A stretch of 64,000 nt of DNA from Stenotrophomonas maltophilia. Its GTDB lineage: Bacteria; Pseudomonadota; Gammaproteobacteria; Xanthomonadales; Xanthomonadaceae. Numbering within the stretch: the first letter of the stretch is position 1; each line of letters opens with the position of its first letter. The translations under genes and the position numbers were made by a program. Below, piece by piece: positions 1 to 9,548 of this stretch. The notes under the pieces are model-generated. The model saw nothing but the letters and a program-made list of their open reading frames with translations. It had not been told where the DNA came from and searched no databases. The stretch is from contig NZ_SRHZ01000056.1 in assembly GCF_004684085.1 (NCBI RefSeq), positions 1-64,000 of the forward strand, read 5' to 3'.

Positions 1-12
1 TTACCGCGCCCG

Positions 13-35
13 GTAGCGCCGGGCCATGCCCGGCG
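13..35 (+). repeat. SMAG-type palindrome (GCCGGG-GCCCGGC class)
   Basis: Short palindrome beginning GTAG with inverted arms CGCCGGGC and GCCCGGCG around a CAT centre. The same sequence recurs near 10.45, 10.53 and 17.92 kb, always between genes. It matches the description of SMAG (Stenotrophomonas GTAG) REP-like elements. It lies just past the 3' end of the phytoene-synthase-like gene and could form a hairpin in that transcript. Confidence 0.75.
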
Positions 36-53
36 AGCGCAGCGGCAGCGGCA

Positions 54-758
54 TCAACCGCGCGCAGCCCACCACACGCGCAGCAGGGTGCGCACAGGAG
101 TCGCTTCAATCGGTTTGCCTGCGGCCTGCGCGGCCACGCGTGCACGCGCCAGGCTGGACCACACGCGGCGCGGGCGCGGACCGGGCACTCGGGTGCCCCA
201 CCCCTTCAACAGATACTGCGCCCAGCGCTGCGCGGCGCTGCTGGCATCACCATCCAGCAGGCTGCGCGGTACACCGGCCACGCCGGCATCCTGCAGGCGC
301 TGGGCCAGGGTCTGCAGCTGCACCGCACGGCCGGCGCCAGTACGCGGCTTGTCGGCGAACAGCGCCGCTTCCACCGCTGCGACAGCTTCTGCGTAGTTGG
401 CCAGCGCCTGCTCGGCACCGGCGGCGTCCAACGCCACAGTGCGCGCTTCAATCAGATCCGGCAGCGCCTCGGCCAACTGCGCCCACGGCGCACGCACCGG
501 CTCCAGCAGACGGCCCAGCGGATGGCGCGAACGATGCGCCGCCCAGCTGCGCAGCTCCTCGCCCCACCATGCCAGCTTGGCGTCGGCCGGCAGCGGGTCG
601 CCGCTGGTGTTGAGCATGTCGTCGAATTCCTGCAGCAGCGCGAACCACGCAACCGCGATATCACGGTGTGATTCGGCCACGAACGGGGCGGCCACCGACC
701 ATTCCGGCCAACGGCTGCGCCACTTGTCGAGGAAACTGTCCAGCGCGGTACTGCTCAC
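54..758 (-). CDS. Phytoene/squalene synthase family protein
   Basis: A 234-residue, mostly helical protein with the look of the squalene/phytoene synthase superfamily (trans-isoprenyl diphosphate synthases, head-to-head). The acidic motif near residue 45 reads EFDDMLN, so the usual DxxxD metal site is only partly recognisable, and the protein is shorter than true phytoene synthases (around 300). It may be a divergent or non-carotenoid member. It is the last gene of a minus-strand run with gph, ubiG and the amidohydrolase, and its start lies 11 bp past the gph stop codon. Family assignment is moderate and the substrate is unknown. Confidence 0.6.
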   Translation of the reverse strand: MSSTALDSFLDKWRSRWPEWSVAAPFVAESHRDIAVAWFALLQEFDDMLNTSGDPLPADAKLAWWGEELRSWAAHRSRHPLGRLLEPVRAPWAQLAEALPDLIEARTVALDAAGAEQALANYAEAVAAVEAALFADKPRTGAGRAVQLQTLAQRLQDAGVAGVPRSLLDGDASSAAQRWAQYLLKGWGTRVPGPRPRRVWSSLARARVAAQAAGKPIEATPVRTLLRVWWAARG

Positions 759-769
759 TACGTGATTCC

Positions 770-1465
770 TTACGGCTGGGCCGGGGCTGCCGGCCGGGTC
801 GGCCAGAGACTGGCCCGTTGCAGAAGTTCGGCGTTCTCGACCAGCACGTCGGCCTGCCAGGCCAGCGGGTCGTCACTGTGCAGGCGGTAGCCCCACAGGG
901 CCGCCACCGACGGCATGTTGGCTGCGCGGGCGGCAACAATGTCGCGCTCGTCGTCGCCCACGTATACGCAGTCTTCGGCGGCGATGCCGATGGACTGCGC
1001 GGCGTGCAGCAGCGGCAGCGGGTGCGGCTTGCGCTCGGCCAGGCTGTCACCGCCCACCAGCACCGCGCAGCGCTGCTGCCAGCCATGCTGCGGCAGGATC
1101 AGGCGCGCCAGGTATTCCGGCTTGTTGGTGACGATGCCCCACACCGTTCCAGCTTCATCCAGCGCGGTGAGCATGCCGGCCACGCCGTCGAACAGCACCG
1201 CGTGCTGGCCGATCTGCGCCTCATAGCGCTGCAGGAACTCGGGAATCAGGGCATCGCGTTCGAGGGCGTCCAGCTCAGGGAAGGCCACCGATACCATCGC
1301 CCGCGAGCCTTTGGAAACCACCGGGCGCAGCAGCGCCGGATCAACCGGCGCGCGGCCGCGCTCAGCCAGCATGGCGTTGAGCGTCGCAACGAAGTCCGGT
1401 GCACTGTCGAGCAGGGTGCCGTCCAGATCGAACAGCACGGCACGCGGAAACACGCCCTTGGTCAC
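770..1465 (-). CDS. gph: Phosphoglycolate phosphatase (HAD family)
   Basis: Predicted to hydrolyse 2-phosphoglycolate, a product of 3'-phosphoglycolate DNA end repair, to glycolate. The HAD signature [10 protein letters not shown] is close to the N-terminus, with the later motifs IVTNKP and [10 protein letters not shown] chose a GTG start at 1465 because it overlaps the ubiG stop codon in a GTGA arrangement, giving 231 residues, the usual family size; the frame stays open further upstream inside ubiG. The order ubiG-gph is common in proteobacteria and the 4-bp overlap implies translational coupling. Confidence 0.9.
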   Translation of the reverse strand: MTKGVFPRAVLFDLDGTLLDSAPDFVATLNAMLAERGRAPVDPALLRPVVSKGSRAMVSVAFPELDALERDALIPEFLQRYEAQIGQHAVLFDGVAGMLTALDEAGTVWGIVTNKPEYLARLILPQHGWQQRCAVLVGGDSLAERKPHPLPLLHAAQSIGIAAEDCVYVGDDERDIVAARAANMPSVAALWGYRLHSDDPLAWQADVLVENAELLQRASLWPTRPAAPAQP

Positions 1466-2178
1466 GGCGCCTTGACCGCGTGTGCCAGGTAGTTGATGTC
1501 GGTGCGGCTGCTCAGACGCGCGCGGTTGCGCCAAGGCTCGTAGGCCATGCCGCTGACATCGGACAGCTGCAGGTCGGCCTCGCGCAGCCAGCGTGCCAGC
1601 TCGGCCGGCTTGATGAATTCCTGGTAGTGGTGAGTGCCCTTGGGCAGCAACCGCGCCACGTACTCCGCCCCCACGATCGCTACCGCGAAGGCGGCGGCGG
1701 TGCGGTTGATGGTCGACAGGAACAGCTGGCCACCCGGCTTCAGCAGGCGCATGCAGGCCTCGATGATCGCGCCCGGATCCGGCACGTGCTCAAGCATTTC
1801 CATGCAGGTCACTACGTCGAAGCTGCCCGGCTGCTCGGCGGCCAGATCCTCGGCAGCCTGCACCCGGTAGTCGACCTTCGCACCGCTTTCCAGGGCATGC
1901 AGGCGCGCGACCTTGACCAGCTCAGGAGCCAGGTCGATGGCGGTGACGTCGGCGCCGGCCTGGGCCAGCGCTTCGCTCAGCAGACCACCGCCGCAGCCGA
2001 TATCCAGCACGCGCGCACCGCGCAGCGGCACGCGGTCGGCCACGTACTGCAGGCGTACCGGATTCAGGGCGTGCAGCGGCTTCTGCGGGCCGTCAGCGTC
2101 CCACCAGCGGTTGGCCAGCGCGGCGAACTTGTCCAGCTCGGCCTGATCGAAATTGGAGGAAGCGTGGGGGGCAGTCAT
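1462..2178 (-). CDS. ubiG: Ubiquinone biosynthesis O-methyltransferase
   Basis: SAM-dependent methyltransferase that carries out both O-methylation steps of ubiquinone synthesis. Motif I reads LDIGCGGG, followed by the acidic AIDL strand end and an EMLEHVPDP segment. The start at 2178 (protein beginning [11 protein letters not shown]) has an AAGGACT ribosome-binding site and gives 238 residues, typical of UbiG; an upstream in-frame ATG at 2235 would overlap the preceding gene and lacks support. It is coupled to gph downstream by a GTGA overlap. Confidence 0.95.
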   Translation of the reverse strand: MTAPHASSNFDQAELDKFAALANRWWDADGPQKPLHALNPVRLQYVADRVPLRGARVLDIGCGGGLLSEALAQAGADVTAIDLAPELVKVARLHALESGAKVDYRVQAAEDLAAEQPGSFDVVTCMEMLEHVPDPGAIIEACMRLLKPGGQLFLSTINRTAAAFAVAIVGAEYVARLLPKGTHHYQEFIKPAELARWLREADLQLSDVSGMAYEPWRNRARLSSRTDINYLAHAVKAP

Positions 2179-2201
2179 GGGGAGTCCTTGCAGCGCCGGG
2201 T

Positions 2202-3545
2202 TCAGGCGCGGATATGACGGATGCGCTCGCGCCACTGGCGCGCGTTGGCGATGATGCCGGGCAGATCCATGCCGACCAGCTCACGCTGCACCAGCTTCGG
2301 CTTGCCGGCGATCCAGACGTCGCTGACCTGCTGGCGGCCGGTGGCGTACACCAGCTGCGACAGCACGTTGTGCAGCGGCTGGGTTTCCAGCGCGGACAGG
2401 TCGACGCAGACCAGATCGGCCTGTTTGCCGACTTCGATCGAACCGATGCGGTCACCAAAGCCCAGTGCGCGGGCGCCACCCAGGGTGGACGCGCGCAGCG
2501 TGGTCGCCGCGTCCAGCGCAGTGGCGTCGTCGGCCACGGCCTTGGCCAGGATCGCCGCGGTGCGGTTCTCGCTGAACATGTCCAGGTCGTTGTTGCTGGC
2601 GCAGCCATCGGTACCGATGGCAAGGTTCACGCCGGCGCGCTGCAGAGCGCAGGCCGGGCAGAAACCGGACGCCAGTTTCAGGTTCGATTCCGGGCAGTGC
2701 ACCACGCTGACGCCACGCTCGGCGCACAGGTGGATCTCCGCCTCGGTCAGCTGGGTCATGTGCACCGCGATCAGGCGGTCGTTGACCAGGCCGAGCCGAT
2801 CCAGCCGCGCCAGCGGGCGCTGGCCATGCAGCTTGATCGAATCGTTGATTTCCTGCGCGGTCTCGTGGGTGTGCAGGTGCACCTGCATGTCGAGCTGGTC
2901 GGACAGCATCCGCACCCGCTCGAAGTTGGCATCGTTGACCGTGTACGGCGCATGCGGCGCGAACGCGGTGCCGATCAGCGGATCGGTGCGCCACTGGTCG
3001 TGCAGTTCACCGGCCTTGGCGAAGTACTCGTCGTCGGTCTTGGCCCAGGCGGTGGGGAAATCGATGATGACCGCGCCGACCAGCGCGCGGAAACCGTGCT
3101 TCTTGTAGACAGCGGCCTGCACATCGCCGAAGAAATAGTTCTCGTTGGCGCAGGTGGTGCCGCCGCGCAGCATCTCGGCGATGGCCAGGGTGGTGCCGTC
3201 GGCCACGAATTCCGGGCCGATCACCGCCGCTTCCACCGGCCAGATGTGCTGCTGCAGCCAGGTCATCAGCGGCAGGTCGTCGGCGACGCCGCGCAGCAGG
3301 GTCATCGGGTTGTGCGTGTGCGCGTTGACCAGGCCGGGCATCAGCGCCGCGTCGGGGCGGCTGACCACCTGGGTCGCGCGGAAGCGCGCGCGGGCCTCGG
3401 CCCGCGGCAGGATGGCGATGATCTCGCTGCCACGCACGGCGACGGCATGGTCTTCCAGCACCACCGCATGCGGCTCGATCGGAACGACATAACCGGCTTC
3501 GATGAGCAGGTCGCAGGCTTCGGGGAGGTGCGGGCTATCGCTCAT
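2202..3545 (-). CDS. mtaD: TRZ/ATZ-type amidohydrolase, probable methylthioadenosine/SAH deaminase
   Basis: A 447-residue metal-dependent hydrolase of the amidohydrolase superfamily. Metal ligands are seen in NAHTHNP (strand 1), [16 protein letters not shown] and [14 protein letters not shown], with the [12 protein letters not shown] segment typical of the MTA/S-adenosylhomocysteine deaminase branch. Such enzymes convert 5'-methylthioadenosine to methylthioinosine. P. aeruginosa has the same neighbour order (deaminase, ubiG, gph) and its enzyme deaminates MTA, which supports the specific name. The exact substrate remains an inference. The gene starts 23 bp upstream of ubiG. Confidence 0.8.
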   Translation of the reverse strand: MSDSPHLPEACDLLIEAGYVVPIEPHAVVLEDHAVAVRGSEIIAILPRAEARARFRATQVVSRPDAALMPGLVNAHTHNPMTLLRGVADDLPLMTWLQQHIWPVEAAVIGPEFVADGTTLAIAEMLRGGTTCANENYFFGDVQAAVYKKHGFRALVGAVIIDFPTAWAKTDDEYFAKAGELHDQWRTDPLIGTAFAPHAPYTVNDANFERVRMLSDQLDMQVHLHTHETAQEINDSIKLHGQRPLARLDRLGLVNDRLIAVHMTQLTEAEIHLCAERGVSVVHCPESNLKLASGFCPACALQRAGVNLAIGTDGCASNNDLDMFSENRTAAILAKAVADDATALDAATTLRASTLGGARALGFGDRIGSIEVGKQADLVCVDLSALETQPLHNVLSQLVYATGRQQVSDVWIAGKPKLVQRELVGMDLPGIIANARQWRERIRHIRA

Positions 3546-3593
3546 GCGGGCTCACTGGGCTGTGGGGGCGGCGAGATACTTCTGGGGGGACAC

Positions 3594-3751
3594 GCCCCTG
3601 AGTCAGGGGCTGCCGCGAAGCGGCGGGGTCTGGAGACCCGTGAAGCGGGGCCCATGATCTGCCGAAGCAGATCATGGGAGCGCCAGCGCGAATGCGCTGG
3701 CACGTACCCGGCCAGCGGCCGGCACTACGGTAATCCGGCTGCGCCGGATTA
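3594..3751. repeat. Train of seven adjacent hairpins, including one SMAG-type unit
   Basis: Seven near-perfect palindromes lie nearly end to end: 3594-3610 (7-bp stem), 3612-3624 (GCCGC-GAA-GCGGC), 3626-3639 (6-bp stem), 3651-3678 (12-bp stem, CGAA loop), 3682-3701 (8-bp stem, GAAT loop), 3704-3728 (CCGGCC-AGC-GGCCGG with GTAG end, SMAG-like) and 3731-3751 (9-bp stem overlapping the efp stop codon). There is no coding potential. It fills the gap between the amidohydrolase start and the efp 3' end. Confidence 0.85.
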
Positions 3752-4315
3752 CTTCACGCGTGCGGAGTATTCGCCCGAACGGGTGTCGACCTTGACGATT
3801 TCATCCTGGTTGACGAACAGCGGCACGCGGACAACCGCGCCGGTTTCCAGGGTGGCCGGCTTGCCGCCGCCGCCCGAGGTGTCGCCACGGACGCCCGGAT
3901 CGGTCTGGGTGATCTTCAGTTCAACGAAGTTCGGCGGCTGCACGAAGATCGGCGAACCGTTGAACAGGGTCACGATGCAGGACTCCTCACCCTTCAGCCA
4001 CTTCTCGGCGCCGCCCATGCCGGCCTTGTCGGCCTGGACCTGCTCGAAGGTTTCCGGGTCCATGAAGTGCCAGTACTCACCGTCGCTGTACATGTAGTCC
4101 ATGTTGGTATCGACCACATCGGCAACTTCCACGTCGTCGGTCGCCTTCATGGTCATTTCCACGGTCCGGCCCGACTTGATGAAGCGATAGCGCACGCGGG
4201 TGAAGGCCTGGCCCTTGCCCGGCTTGATGAACTCGGTCTCGGAGATGACGGCCGGTTCATTGTTGACCAGGATCTTCATCCCGTTCTTGACATCGTTCAT
4301 GCCCGCAGTGGCCAT
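3749..4315 (-). CDS. efp: Elongation factor P
   Basis: EF-P relieves ribosome stalling at polyproline stretches. The protein is 188 residues, the family length, when started at 4315 ([12 protein letters not shown]), preceded by a GAGGAG ribosome-binding site; an upstream in-frame ATG at 4330 is less likely. The domain I loop reads KPGKGQ, placing Lys34 at the site that EpmA and EpmB modify with beta-lysine, rather than the Arg of EarP-type bacteria. The EpmB gene is divergent and adjacent, which fits this modification route. Confidence 0.97.
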   Translation of the reverse strand: MATAGMNDVKNGMKILVNNEPAVISETEFIKPGKGQAFTRVRYRFIKSGRTVEMTMKATDDVEVADVVDTNMDYMYSDGEYWHFMDPETFEQVQADKAGMGGAEKWLKGEESCIVTLFNGSPIFVQPPNFVELKITQTDPGVRGDTSGGGGKPATLETGAVVRVPLFVNQDEIVKVDTRSGEYSARVK

Positions 4316-4412
4316 GCTCAAGCTCCTCAAATGGCGAAACCGCCGCGCGTGCGGCGAGCCGGATAGAATGGAAAGCCCACCGGAACCCCGGCGGGCAACT
4401 GTTTATGTGTCC

Positions 4413-5453
4413 ATGATAACCGCAGGCCCCCTGTCCATGCAGCCTTCCGCCTTCCCCCGGACCCCGTCGCCAGGGGCGCCCGCACGCTGGCAGCAGCTCT
4501 GGCGCCAGGCGCTGCGCGACCCGCACGCCCTGCTGGCCCGGCTGCAGCTGGACCCGGCCGCGCTGGGCGTATCGGACGACGCCATGGCCCAGTTCGCGCT
4601 GCGCGTGCCAGAGGGCTTCGTGGCCCGCATGCGCACGGGCGATGCGGCCGACCCGCTGCTGCGCCAGGTGCTCCCGGTCAACGAAGAAATGCGCCCGGTC
4701 CCCGGGTTCAGCTTCGACGCGGTGGGCGACGGCGCGGCCAAGAAGGCCACCGGCGTCATCCAGAAGTATCGCGGTCGCGCCCTGCTGGTTGCCACCGGCA
4801 GTTGCGCGATCAACTGCCGCTACTGCTTCCGCCGCCACTTCGACTATGGCGCGGAAAACGCCGCCAAGGGTGGCTGGCAGGAAGCCGTGGCGGCCATCGC
4901 GGCCGACCCGGACATCGACGAGGTGATCCTGTCCGGCGGCGATCCACTGTCGCTGGCCACGCACAAGCTGGTCGAGCTGACCGACGCCCTGCGCGCGATC
5001 CCGCACATTCGCCGACTGCGCATCCACACCCGCCTGCCGATCGTGCTGCCTGAACGTGTGGACGAGGAGCTGCTGGCCTGGCTGGGCAACCTGCCCTGGC
5101 CGCTGGCGATCGTCGTCCATGCCAACCATGCCAATGAATTCGATGCCAGCGTGGACACCGCGATGGCGCGCCTGCGCGGCATCGGTGCGCAGCTGCTGAA
5201 TCAGGCGGTGCTGCTGCGCGGGGTCAACGACAGCGTGCAGGCCCTGCAGGACCTGAGCGAGCGCAGTTTCGCCGCCGGCGTACTGCCCTACTACCTGCAC
5301 CAGCTGGACCGGGTCGAGGGCGTGGCCCACTTCGAAGTGGACGACACCCGGGCCAAGGCGCTGATTGCCGGCCTGACCGCACGCCTGTCCGGTTACCTGA
5401 TCCCCAAGCTGGTGCGCGAACTGCCCGGCGACCCGAGCAAGCGTCCGGTGTAG
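4413..5453 (+). CDS. epmB: EF-P beta-lysylation protein EpmB (lysine 2,3-aminomutase-like radical SAM enzyme)
   Basis: Converts L-lysine to beta-lysine for attachment to EF-P Lys34. The radical-SAM cluster motif CAINCRYC is at about residue 131, followed by the aminomutase signatures ILSGGDPL and RLRIHTRLP, and PLP-site sequence near the C-terminus. The start may be 4413 or the in-frame ATG at 4437; the frame is open further upstream, but that would run into efp on the other strand. It lies 97 bp from efp, divergently transcribed. EpmA is not in this window. Confidence 0.92.
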   Translation: MITAGPLSMQPSAFPRTPSPGAPARWQQLWRQALRDPHALLARLQLDPAALGVSDDAMAQFALRVPEGFVARMRTGDAADPLLRQVLPVNEEMRPVPGFSFDAVGDGAAKKATGVIQKYRGRALLVATGSCAINCRYCFRRHFDYGAENAAKGGWQEAVAAIAADPDIDEVILSGGDPLSLATHKLVELTDALRAIPHIRRLRIHTRLPIVLPERVDEELLAWLGNLPWPLAIVVHANHANEFDASVDTAMARLRGIGAQLLNQAVLLRGVNDSVQALQDLSERSFAAGVLPYYLHQLDRVEGVAHFEVDDTRAKALIAGLTARLSGYLIPKLVRELPGDPSKRPV

Positions 5454-5455
5454 CT

Positions 5456-5553
5456 GTAGATCCACGCCATGCGTGGATGGGCTTGCCGGGTAGATCCACG
5501 CCATGCGTGGATGGGCTTGCCTGCAGAAGCATCCACGCATGGCGTGGATCTAC
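5456..5553. repeat. Three SMAG palindromes between convergent genes
   Basis: Two direct copies (5456-5479 and 5490-5513) and one inverted copy (5530-5553) of the GTAG-terminated palindrome with core CCACGC-CAT-GCGTGG. The block sits between the epmB stop codon and the end of the convergent GGDEF-EAL gene, so any read-through transcript from either side would fold here. Confidence 0.9.
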
Positions 5554-5555
5554 TG

Positions 5556-7682
5556 TCAGGCGCCCGATTCGATCATCCGCACCACCTCGGTTGCAGTAAC
5601 CGGGTGGCTCAACCGATAGCCCTGGCCAAGGTCGCAGCCACGCTGGGCCAGCAGCTCGAACTGCGCCTCCTGCTCGATGCCTTCGGCCACCACCGTGATA
5701 CCCAGCGCATGGGCCATGGCGATGATCGCCGTGGTCAGCGCCAGATCGTCCGGATCGCGCTGCATGTCGGCCACGAAGCTCTTGTCGATCTTCACGCCAT
5801 CGACCGGCACCTGGCGCAGATGGCTAAGGCCGGAGAAGCCGGTACCAAAATCGTCCAGCCAGACCTTCACGCCGGTGCGGTGCAGCTTGTCCAGCAGCTG
5901 CGCAGCGACCATCTCGTCGCCGATCACGGCGGTTTCGGTCAGCTCCAGATGCAGGCGCGACGCCGGCAGCCCGGACTCATGCAGGCACTGTGCGACCAGT
6001 GCCGGCAGTTCGCCACCGCGCAGCTGCCGTGGCGACACATTGACCGATACGAACAGGTCGTCCCCGGCCGCCCCGCGCGGCCACTGCGAGGCTTCCATGC
6101 AGGCTGCGCGCAGCACCTTCGGGCCGATGATCTCGATCAACCCGCTCTGCTCGGCCACCTCGATGAACACCGACGGCGGGATCGTGCCCAGGGTCGGGTG
6201 TTGCCAGCGCAGCAGCACTTCGACACCCACCATGCGGCGGTCGCGCATGCGGAAGATCGGCTGGTAGGCCAGGCGCAGCTCGCCACGCTCCCAGGCCCCG
6301 CGCAGCTCCTGCTCCATGTGCACGCGGCGCTCGACCGCATGGTCCATCGCGCGGCTGTAGTAGCGATAGCAGTTCTTGCCGGCCATCTTCGCCTGATACA
6401 TGGCGATGTCGCCGTTCTTCAACAGGGTGGTCGCATCGGCGGCATCGTCGGGGAACAGGGTCACGCCGATCGAGGTGCCGAGGAACAGTTCCCTGCCCTG
6501 CACCACCAGCGGCTTGCCCAGCTCTCGCACCAGCACTTCGGCCAGCAGCCGCGCATTGGCAGCCACGTCCCCGTCGCCGACCAGGATCACGAACTCGTCG
6601 CCGCCGAAGCGCGCCAGCAACGCCTCGTCGCCGCCGGCCTCGGTCACCGCGCGGCCGATGCGCTGCGCGAACTGCAGCAAGGCCTCGTCGCCCGCCTCGT
6701 GGCCGAGGGTATCGTTGACCCGCTTGAAGTCATCGATGTCGGCGAACAGCAGGCCCAGCCGATGGTTGGAGGCACGCGCGGCCATCAGCCGGTGATCCAG
6801 CGCCTCACGGAACGCCAGCCGGTTGGTCAGCCCGGTCAGTGCATCGGTATACGCCATGCGCCGCACTTCGCGATCATGGCGGGCGATCGCATCACGCATG
6901 CTGGCGAAGCCGCGGACCAGCTCACCCACCTCGTCATCGCGGCTGTTTTCCGCCAGCGGCGCCTGGTAGTCCCCTGCTTCAATACGGCGTGCCGCAGCAG
7001 CCAGATCACGGATCGGCGCCACCAGGGTGCGCTGCACGTAGAGGATTACCACCACGCCGATCACCACCAGCAGCCCCAGCATCAACAGCAGCCAGCCCAG
7101 GTGGCGGCTGCCGACCTGCTGCAGGCGCTCTCCGAGCGTGGCGTTGGCCGCCTGTTCGCGCTGCTGCACCTCGTCCAGCGCCATGCCGACGCGGACGCCA
7201 CCGATGCGCTGGTTGCCGACCATGATCGGCATCGCATTGTCGAGTACCTTCGGCGATTCCTGCACCACCAGGGTCCGCGCGGCCACGGCCTTGGGCGCCA
7301 GCGGGTCGGCCATGGGCTGCCCGAAACCAGCGACCTCGACCGTACCGTCATGCACCAGCCTGCCATGGTCGTCGAACACCAGCACATAGCGCACTACCTG
7401 CTGGCGGGCGGTGTTGCGCACCAGCGCGCCGACCTGGTCCAGGTCGCGGTAGTACAGCGGATTGGCCAGCGCATCGGACAACTCGCGCGCCATCGCCTCG
7501 CCACGACTGCGCACGCCGCGGTCGAACAGTTCATGGATGACGCTGCCACTGAGGTTGCGCACCTCACTCTGCATTGCTGTCTGCCGCCCCAGCAGTACCG
7601 CCAGGATCGCCACGACCACGATCATCGCCCCGCCCATCGCGAGCAGGAACCGGACCTGCATTCCCGAGCCGAGCCACTTCAT
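5556..7682 (-). CDS. Membrane-bound GGDEF-EAL protein (c-di-GMP synthesis/breakdown)
   Basis: A 708-residue protein: transmembrane helix at about 10-31, a periplasmic sensor region to about 195, a second helix at about 197-217, a HAMP-like linker, a GGDEF domain with intact GGDEF at 360-364, and an EAL domain with EVL in place of EAL at 488-490. The EAL domain keeps LELTET, DDFGTGFSGL, KIDKSFV and AEGIE motifs, so both domains could be active. Its start codon overlaps the stop of the upstream PhnD-like gene (ATGA), so a periplasmic ligand could be signalled through the binding protein to this enzyme. That coupling is inference. Confidence 0.92.
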   Translation of the reverse strand: MKWLGSGMQVRFLLAMGGAMIVVVAILAVLLGRQTAMQSEVRNLSGSVIHELFDRGVRSRGEAMARELSDALANPLYYRDLDQVGALVRNTARQQVVRYVLVFDDHGRLVHDGTVEVAGFGQPMADPLAPKAVAARTLVVQESPKVLDNAMPIMVGNQRIGGVRVGMALDEVQQREQAANATLGERLQQVGSRHLGWLLLMLGLLVVIGVVVILYVQRTLVAPIRDLAAAARRIEAGDYQAPLAENSRDDEVGELVRGFASMRDAIARHDREVRRMAYTDALTGLTNRLAFREALDHRLMAARASNHRLGLLFADIDDFKRVNDTLGHEAGDEALLQFAQRIGRAVTEAGGDEALLARFGGDEFVILVGDGDVAANARLLAEVLVRELGKPLVVQGRELFLGTSIGVTLFPDDAADATTLLKNGDIAMYQAKMAGKNCYRYYSRAMDHAVERRVHMEQELRGAWERGELRLAYQPIFRMRDRRMVGVEVLLRWQHPTLGTIPPSVFIEVAEQSGLIEIIGPKVLRAACMEASQWPRGAAGDDLFVSVNVSPRQLRGGELPALVAQCLHESGLPASRLHLELTETAVIGDEMVAAQLLDKLHRTGVKVWLDDFGTGFSGLSHLRQVPVDGVKIDKSFVADMQRDPDDLALTTAIIAMAHALGITVVAEGIEQEAQFELLAQRGCDLGQGYRLSHPVTATEVVRMIESGA

Positions 7683-8611
7683 TCCACTTCCATCCGCACG
7701 CGCGTCAATCCTTGTTTCAATTCATCCAGCCGCTGCTGCGCATGCGCATCGACGCGGTGGAAACCGGAAGTGCCAAAAAACCGATGCAACGCCCCCTGCG
7801 CCTGCGGGTCACTGGCTGCCTGCAGCAGCACTTGCTGCAGGCGGTCACGCACCTTCGGATCGAGGTCGGCGCGCACCATCTCCACCGCACGCGGGTACGG
7901 CTCGGTACGCAGCAGTTCGCGGAAGTCACGCCGGAACGCCGCCGGCACCCGCCGTTCGTCATTCCAGTCCACGCTGCTCACCGCTCCCACATCCGCCATG
8001 CCCTTGTGCACGTAGGTGGCGATGTTCAACTCGCTGCGCGCGAACACATAGCCCACGCTGTCCCGGCCCGGCATGTCCCAGACCCCCGCCAGGATCTGTG
8101 GCGACAGCCCGTCCTGCAGCAGGGTCATCACCGGCACCAGGTAGGCACTGGTGGACGCGGTGTTCTGCAGGGCCATGCGATGGCCGCGCAGATCCTGCAC
8201 GCGCTGGATCGGGCTGTCGCTGCGCACGAAGAACACCGTCTGGTATTCACGTACGCCATTGCGCTCGGTCAACAGCAGCGGACGAGCGCCACTGCGCTGG
8301 CCCAGCGCCATGGCCGCGCCCGATGTTTCAGTGACCCAGTCGACCCGCCCCCGTCGCAGATAGCTGGCCATCTGCTGGGGATCGCGCGCCATCAGGATCC
8401 TCCCTTCCTTGATGCCGACGTCGTGCATGCGTGCCACCACATAGTCCAGCAGTGGCTGCAGCTGCTCGTAATGGGCCTTGGGATCATCGCTGATCCGGCC
8501 CAGCACCAGCACCGGGTCCGGTGCTGCACGCACCGTCCCGGCCAGCAGGACCATGGCCAGGCTCAGCAGTCCCCCCTGCATTGCCTTTCGAAGACCTGAC
8601 ACAGGCTTCAT
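7679..8611 (-). CDS. PhnD-like phosphate/phosphonate-type periplasmic binding protein
   Basis: 310 residues with a Sec signal peptide (helix around residues 9-30 ending VRAAPDP) and a solute-binding fold of the PhnD/phosphonate type (segments [39 protein letters not shown]). No ABC permease or ATPase is next to it. It shares a 4-bp ATGA overlap with the downstream GGDEF-EAL gene, which suggests a sensory rather than transport role. Start 8611 was chosen because the signal peptide follows directly; the frame is open further upstream without coding character. Confidence 0.75.
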   Translation of the reverse strand: MKPVSGLRKAMQGGLLSLAMVLLAGTVRAAPDPVLVLGRISDDPKAHYEQLQPLLDYVVARMHDVGIKEGRILMARDPQQMASYLRRGRVDWVTETSGAAMALGQRSGARPLLLTERNGVREYQTVFFVRSDSPIQRVQDLRGHRMALQNTASTSAYLVPVMTLLQDGLSPQILAGVWDMPGRDSVGYVFARSELNIATYVHKGMADVGAVSSVDWNDERRVPAAFRRDFRELLRTEPYPRAVEMVRADLDPKVRDRLQQVLLQAASDPQAQGALHRFFGTSGFHRVDAHAQQRLDELKQGLTRVRMEVE

Positions 8612-8657
8612 CCCCCCTGGGTATCCGGACAGACTACCCGAAAAAATGAGAACGCCG

Positions 8658-9428
8658 TCAGCTGCCCTTGTTGCCTGCCTGGGCCAACCGCGCCATGCGC
8701 TGGGTGTCGGCCAGGATGCCGCGCAGCAGACGCACTTCCTGCTCGCTCGGCTCGCTGCGCAGGAACAGGCGGCGCAGCTTGCGCATCGCCGATTCCGGCG
8801 CGCGGCCCTTGTGGAAATCGATCTCGTCCAGAGTGTCGCCAAGCTGGGCGAAGAAGCTCTCCATCTGCTCATGGCTGGCCACCTGTTCGTGGGCGCCTGT
8901 TCCGGGCTCAACGACCGGCTGTGCGCCCAGCAGCTGCATGCGGGTTTCATAGGCCAGCACCTGTACCGCCGCCGCCAGGTTGAGCGAACTGAACTCCGGA
9001 TCGGACGGGATGTGTACCGCCGCGTGGCACAGCTGCAGCTCTTCGTTGGTCAGCCCGGTGCGCTCGCGGCCGAACACCAGCGCGACCTCGGCACCTTCGC
9101 TGGCCTTGGCCACCGCGCGGGCAGCGGCGTCGGCCGGCAGGTATTCCTCCAGCTGGACGCGGCGCGCACGGGCCGTGCAGCCCAGCACCAGACGGCAGTC
9201 GGCCACGGCCTCGGCCAGGGTGGCCACCACCGGGGCGTCACCGAGTACGTCTTCGGCACCGGCCGAGCGGCGGAACGCCTCCTCGTCCAAGGGCTTTTCG
9301 GGGGCGACCAGCACCAGGCGGGCCAGGCCCATGGTCTTCAGGGCACGGGCGGCAGCACCCATGTTGCCGGGGTGCTGGGTACCGACCAGGACGAATCGGA
9401 GGCGGGTAGCGACGGGAAACTGGGACAT
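8658..9428 (-). CDS. trmJ: tRNA (cytidine/uridine-2'-O-)-methyltransferase TrmJ (SPOUT family)
   Basis: A 256-residue SPOUT methyltransferase related to TrmJ, which 2'-O-methylates position 32 of tRNAs. It opens with [20 protein letters not shown] and has the knot motifs [16 protein letters not shown] and [17 protein letters not shown]. The start at 9428 gives the family N-terminus; the same frame stays open across suhB on the other strand, which is a high-GC artefact. It is divergent from suhB, as in many gammaproteobacteria. Confidence 0.92.
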   Translation of the reverse strand: MSQFPVATRLRFVLVGTQHPGNMGAAARALKTMGLARLVLVAPEKPLDEEAFRRSAGAEDVLGDAPVVATLAEAVADCRLVLGCTARARRVQLEEYLPADAAARAVAKASEGAEVALVFGRERTGLTNEELQLCHAAVHIPSDPEFSSLNLAAAVQVLAYETRMQLLGAQPVVEPGTGAHEQVASHEQMESFFAQLGDTLDEIDFHKGRAPESAMRKLRRLFLRSEPSEQEVRLLRGILADTQRMARLAQAGNKGS

Positions 9429-9548
9429 GAACAGGGAAAATGTCGAGCTGGACGAAGACCAATGGTAAACTGTGCGGCCGGCCACTGCGCCGGACCTGCT
9501 CTTTTCCCCCGCCAGCCCTTCTCTTCTGCCTTTCCGGGAGCCCACACC

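Noticed and set aside
5469..8015. An 848-residue open frame opposite the GGDEF-EAL gene
   Set aside because: Shadow of the GGDEF-EAL and PhnD-like genes; poor composition (His/Gln/Arg-rich) and starts within SMAG repeats.
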